From: Bacteroidia bacterium
GTDB taxonomy: Bacteria > Bacteroidota > Bacteroidia > SpSt-205
DNA length: 6,025 nt
Assembly: GCA_025060275.1 (NCBI GenBank)
Contig: JANXCJ010000121.1
Location: 1 to 6,025, forward strand
Direction: 5' to 3'
Shown here in pieces: positions 4,529 through 6,025 of the stretch (positions within the stretch are counted from its first letter, which is position 1; the number at the start of each line of letters is the position of its first letter). The notes beneath the pieces were generated by a model. It searched no databases and was not told the DNA's origin. It worked only from the letters and a program-made list of their open reading frames with translations. The translations under genes were made by a program, and so were the position numbers.

Positions 4529-6025
4529 GTATTTGTTTAACAACCCCACCACTACTCCAGATTACTACATTTGGAGCTGGTCCGCGTTTGACTACACGAT
4601 AGGGCGAACTAGTGATGAATCGGCGCTAACGGGGGTAAATGGCCCTGACTTGGTGTGGAAGATTGTACTGCCTGAGTGTATAGACAGCTTAGAGGTTCAC
4701 TTTGCGTATGAAAACACTGTCGGAGGTAATTTTCCTAGCGTTATTGGCATGGTGATTTACAATCCGCGAAACGGTGAGATAATAGGGCTGTTGGAGAATT
4801 CCTATGACTCCAAGATGGATATGTGGGCAGCTAATACGGGGGCTGGTTGGGTATCAGAGGCGAATGGGTACCCTAGTGGTAATGGTAGGGGGCCAGGCTC
4901 AGCCTATATTACAGGTGTTGAGGTATCTGGGACTCTAACGGGGGGTACAGGTGGAGGGCTTGGAGCTCCTCTTCATGACTCCCTTCGTTTAGCAGCAGGA
5001 GATACTATCTATCTTATCTTTGTGAATTCAAATGATGGTGCTGGGGGATTTGACAACATATATGTGACGGTGCAGGCTTACAAGAGACTTCGTCCCCTTC
5101 CGCCTCCGCTGGATTTGAGGGTGATTCCTGATCCGTCCGCTATGTGCATGGGACAGGATCTTGTGATTTATGCTGTTGCCTTTGATACCTTAGGAGATAA
5201 TAGACAGCCGGCTAATTATCGCTTTTATGCGATAGATACCTTTGCAGTTGATGGATGGTATGTGGATCCCTCTGGTTTTACTCTAATTTTTCTTGGGCCG
5301 CCGTACTTCTATCGTCTTAATAGTGATCCCATAGTTTTGAATGATGGGTACTTTTTGTATGGGGATAGATGGGTAGTGATGGGGATATATAAGCATCCTC
5401 ATTATCCTAGCCATCCTTATGATCCACTTGATCCAGAGTGTGAAGATACCACTGATGTGTCTGATACGGTGCGTTACGTAGTGCCGATCACATTGAGGCC
5501 TGATCCAGCTATTCAGATTGGGAATGATCCTACCTTGTACCAAGATGGGGCTACGGTGACCTTGGTGGAGGGTACCCATGACTTTGTGGCGCATGAAGAG
5601 TTGGGTATCAATTCAAACCTTCTCACTTATGAGTGGTCGACGGACAATGGAGTTAATTGGACCTCAGGTCAAACTCTCAATTTGAATCTCACGGCAGCAG
5701 GCAGTCCCTATGAGTTAAGTCTAAGGGTAACCAATAATCCTGGGGTACCTGGCGTTCGATACTGTGATAGCACTATCCGGATAATCTTGGATGTAACTAC
5801 GTTTGCCAGAGGTGCTCAACTTCAGCCGACTGTAAGGGTGAAGGAAGGGGTACTTTCTCTCTTCATTCCTGGTACGGGCAGCTATGTAGCTCAGGTATAT
5901 GACCTTCAGGGTAGGCTTCTTTATCAATCTAATGTGGAGGGGGGTGTGACTTATGCTATACCGCTTTCTGTGAGGGGAGTGATTCTTCTGCGTGTGGAGG
6001 GGGAAGGGCAGGTGTTCTCTCAATC
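4431..6025 (+). CDS. Secreted multidomain protein with T9SS type A sorting domain (paralog B), 3'-partial
   Basis: The frame is open from the ATG to the right edge (531 complete codons). By comparison with paralog A only about four residues and the stop are missing, giving a protein of about 535 residues. The layout matches A: signal peptide 1-19 (LHA then Gln20), beta-sandwich domain about 42-217 (GPDLVWKIVLPE 71-82, LAAGDTIYLIF 187-197), Ig-like domain about 227-373 (MCMG with C239; KHPHYPSHPYDPLDPEC, 321-336, then EDTT), PKD-like domain about 376-457 (LTYEWSTDNGVNW 408-420; CDSTI at 445) and sorting domain from about 462 (VYDLQGRLL 499-507; RGVILLRVEGEG 515-526). The four mature cysteines of A are all kept (C83, C239, C336, C445). 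There is an extra Cys12 in the signal peptide, but no lipobox. The centre of domain 1 and the middle of the Ig-like domain are the most diverged parts. It has its own promoter and lies downstream of A's terminator. Function is unknown; a structural, adhesive or antigenic surface role would be speculation. Confidence 0.86.
   Translation, partial: MRILRISLGILCGALFLHAQPIGESMSNPYDITYLFNNPTTTPDYYIWSWSAFDYTIGRTSDESALTGVNGPDLVWKIVLPECIDSLEVHFAYENTVGGNFPSVIGMVIYNPRNGEIIGLLENSYDSKMDMWAANTGAGWVSEANGYPSGNGRGPGSAYITGVEVSGTLTGGTGGGLGAPLHDSLRLAAGDTIYLIFVNSNDGAGGFDNIYVTVQAYKRLRPLPPPLDLRVIPDPSAMCMGQDLVIYAVAFDTLGDNRQPANYRFYAIDTFAVDGWYVDPSGFTLIFLGPPYFYRLNSDPIVLNDGYFLYGDRWVVMGIYKHPHYPSHPYDPLDPECEDTTDVSDTVRYVVPITLRPDPAIQIGNDPTLYQDGATVTLVEGTHDFVAHEELGINSNLLTYEWSTDNGVNWTSGQTLNLNLTAAGSPYELSLRVTNNPGVPGVRYCDSTIRIILDVTTFARGAQLQPTVRVKEGVLSLFIPGTGSYVAQVYDLQGRLLYQSNVEGGVTYAIPLSVRGVILLRVEGEGQVFSQ
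5961..6025 (+). repeat. 65-bp perfect direct repeat, copy 2 (end of sorting domain, reaches window edge)
   Basis: Identical to 4162-4226 over all 65 bases up to the right edge, so the true repeat may be longer. It encodes the terminal strands of the T9SS sorting domain of paralog B. Confidence 0.97.

Noticed and set aside
1..6025. CRISPR arrays, tRNA or rRNA genes, transposases, attachment sites
   Set aside because: Nothing in the sequence shows regularly spaced repeats, RNA-gene motifs, transposase-like proteins or terminal inverted repeats with target duplications; the repeats found are the paralog ends.

Overview
The window carries five genes, all on the + strand, and most likely comes from a member of the Bacteroidota (or the wider Bacteroidota/Chlorobiota group). 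Three things point there: two proteins end in a type IX secretion (T9SS) type A sorting domain, both have a TAnnTTTG promoter element of the Bacteroidota primary sigma factor, and an lptC-like gene sits directly upstream of a CNNM/HlyC-type transporter gene. No species can be named from the sequence.

Left half (1-2562): a tight operon of housekeeping-type genes. The 3' part of an LptC-like lipopolysaccharide-export gene overlaps a four-helix CNNM/CBS 'hemolysin-family' membrane protein by 4 bases (ATGA). That gene overlaps a flavin-reductase-family protein in the same way. The proteins look complete apart from the LptC N-terminus, which lies left of the window.

Right half (2591-6025): two tandem paralogous genes for secreted multidomain proteins of about 530 residues. 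Each has a Sec signal peptide cleaved before Gln, a beta-sandwich N-terminal domain, an Ig-like domain with a conserved His/Pro/Asp motif, a PKD-like domain and a T9SS sorting domain. Each has its own copy of a roughly 60-bp upstream region: an inverted repeat around a T7 tract, then TTTG-N13-TACCTTTG, then only 7 bases to the ATG. A strong intrinsic terminator separates the two, so each looks monocistronic. The second copy runs off the right edge a few codons before its expected stop.

The most notable feature is how similarity is spread between the paralogs. The start (promoter end plus signal peptide, 94/101 bases identical) and the last 65 visible bases (100% identical) are nearly the same in DNA, while the exported body is strongly diverged, including at synonymous sites just before the 65-bp block. 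This fits a locus of T9SS-exported surface proteins with shared ends and variable centres, possibly maintained by recombination or gene conversion, and the array may continue past the window. The function of these proteins cannot be read from the sequence.
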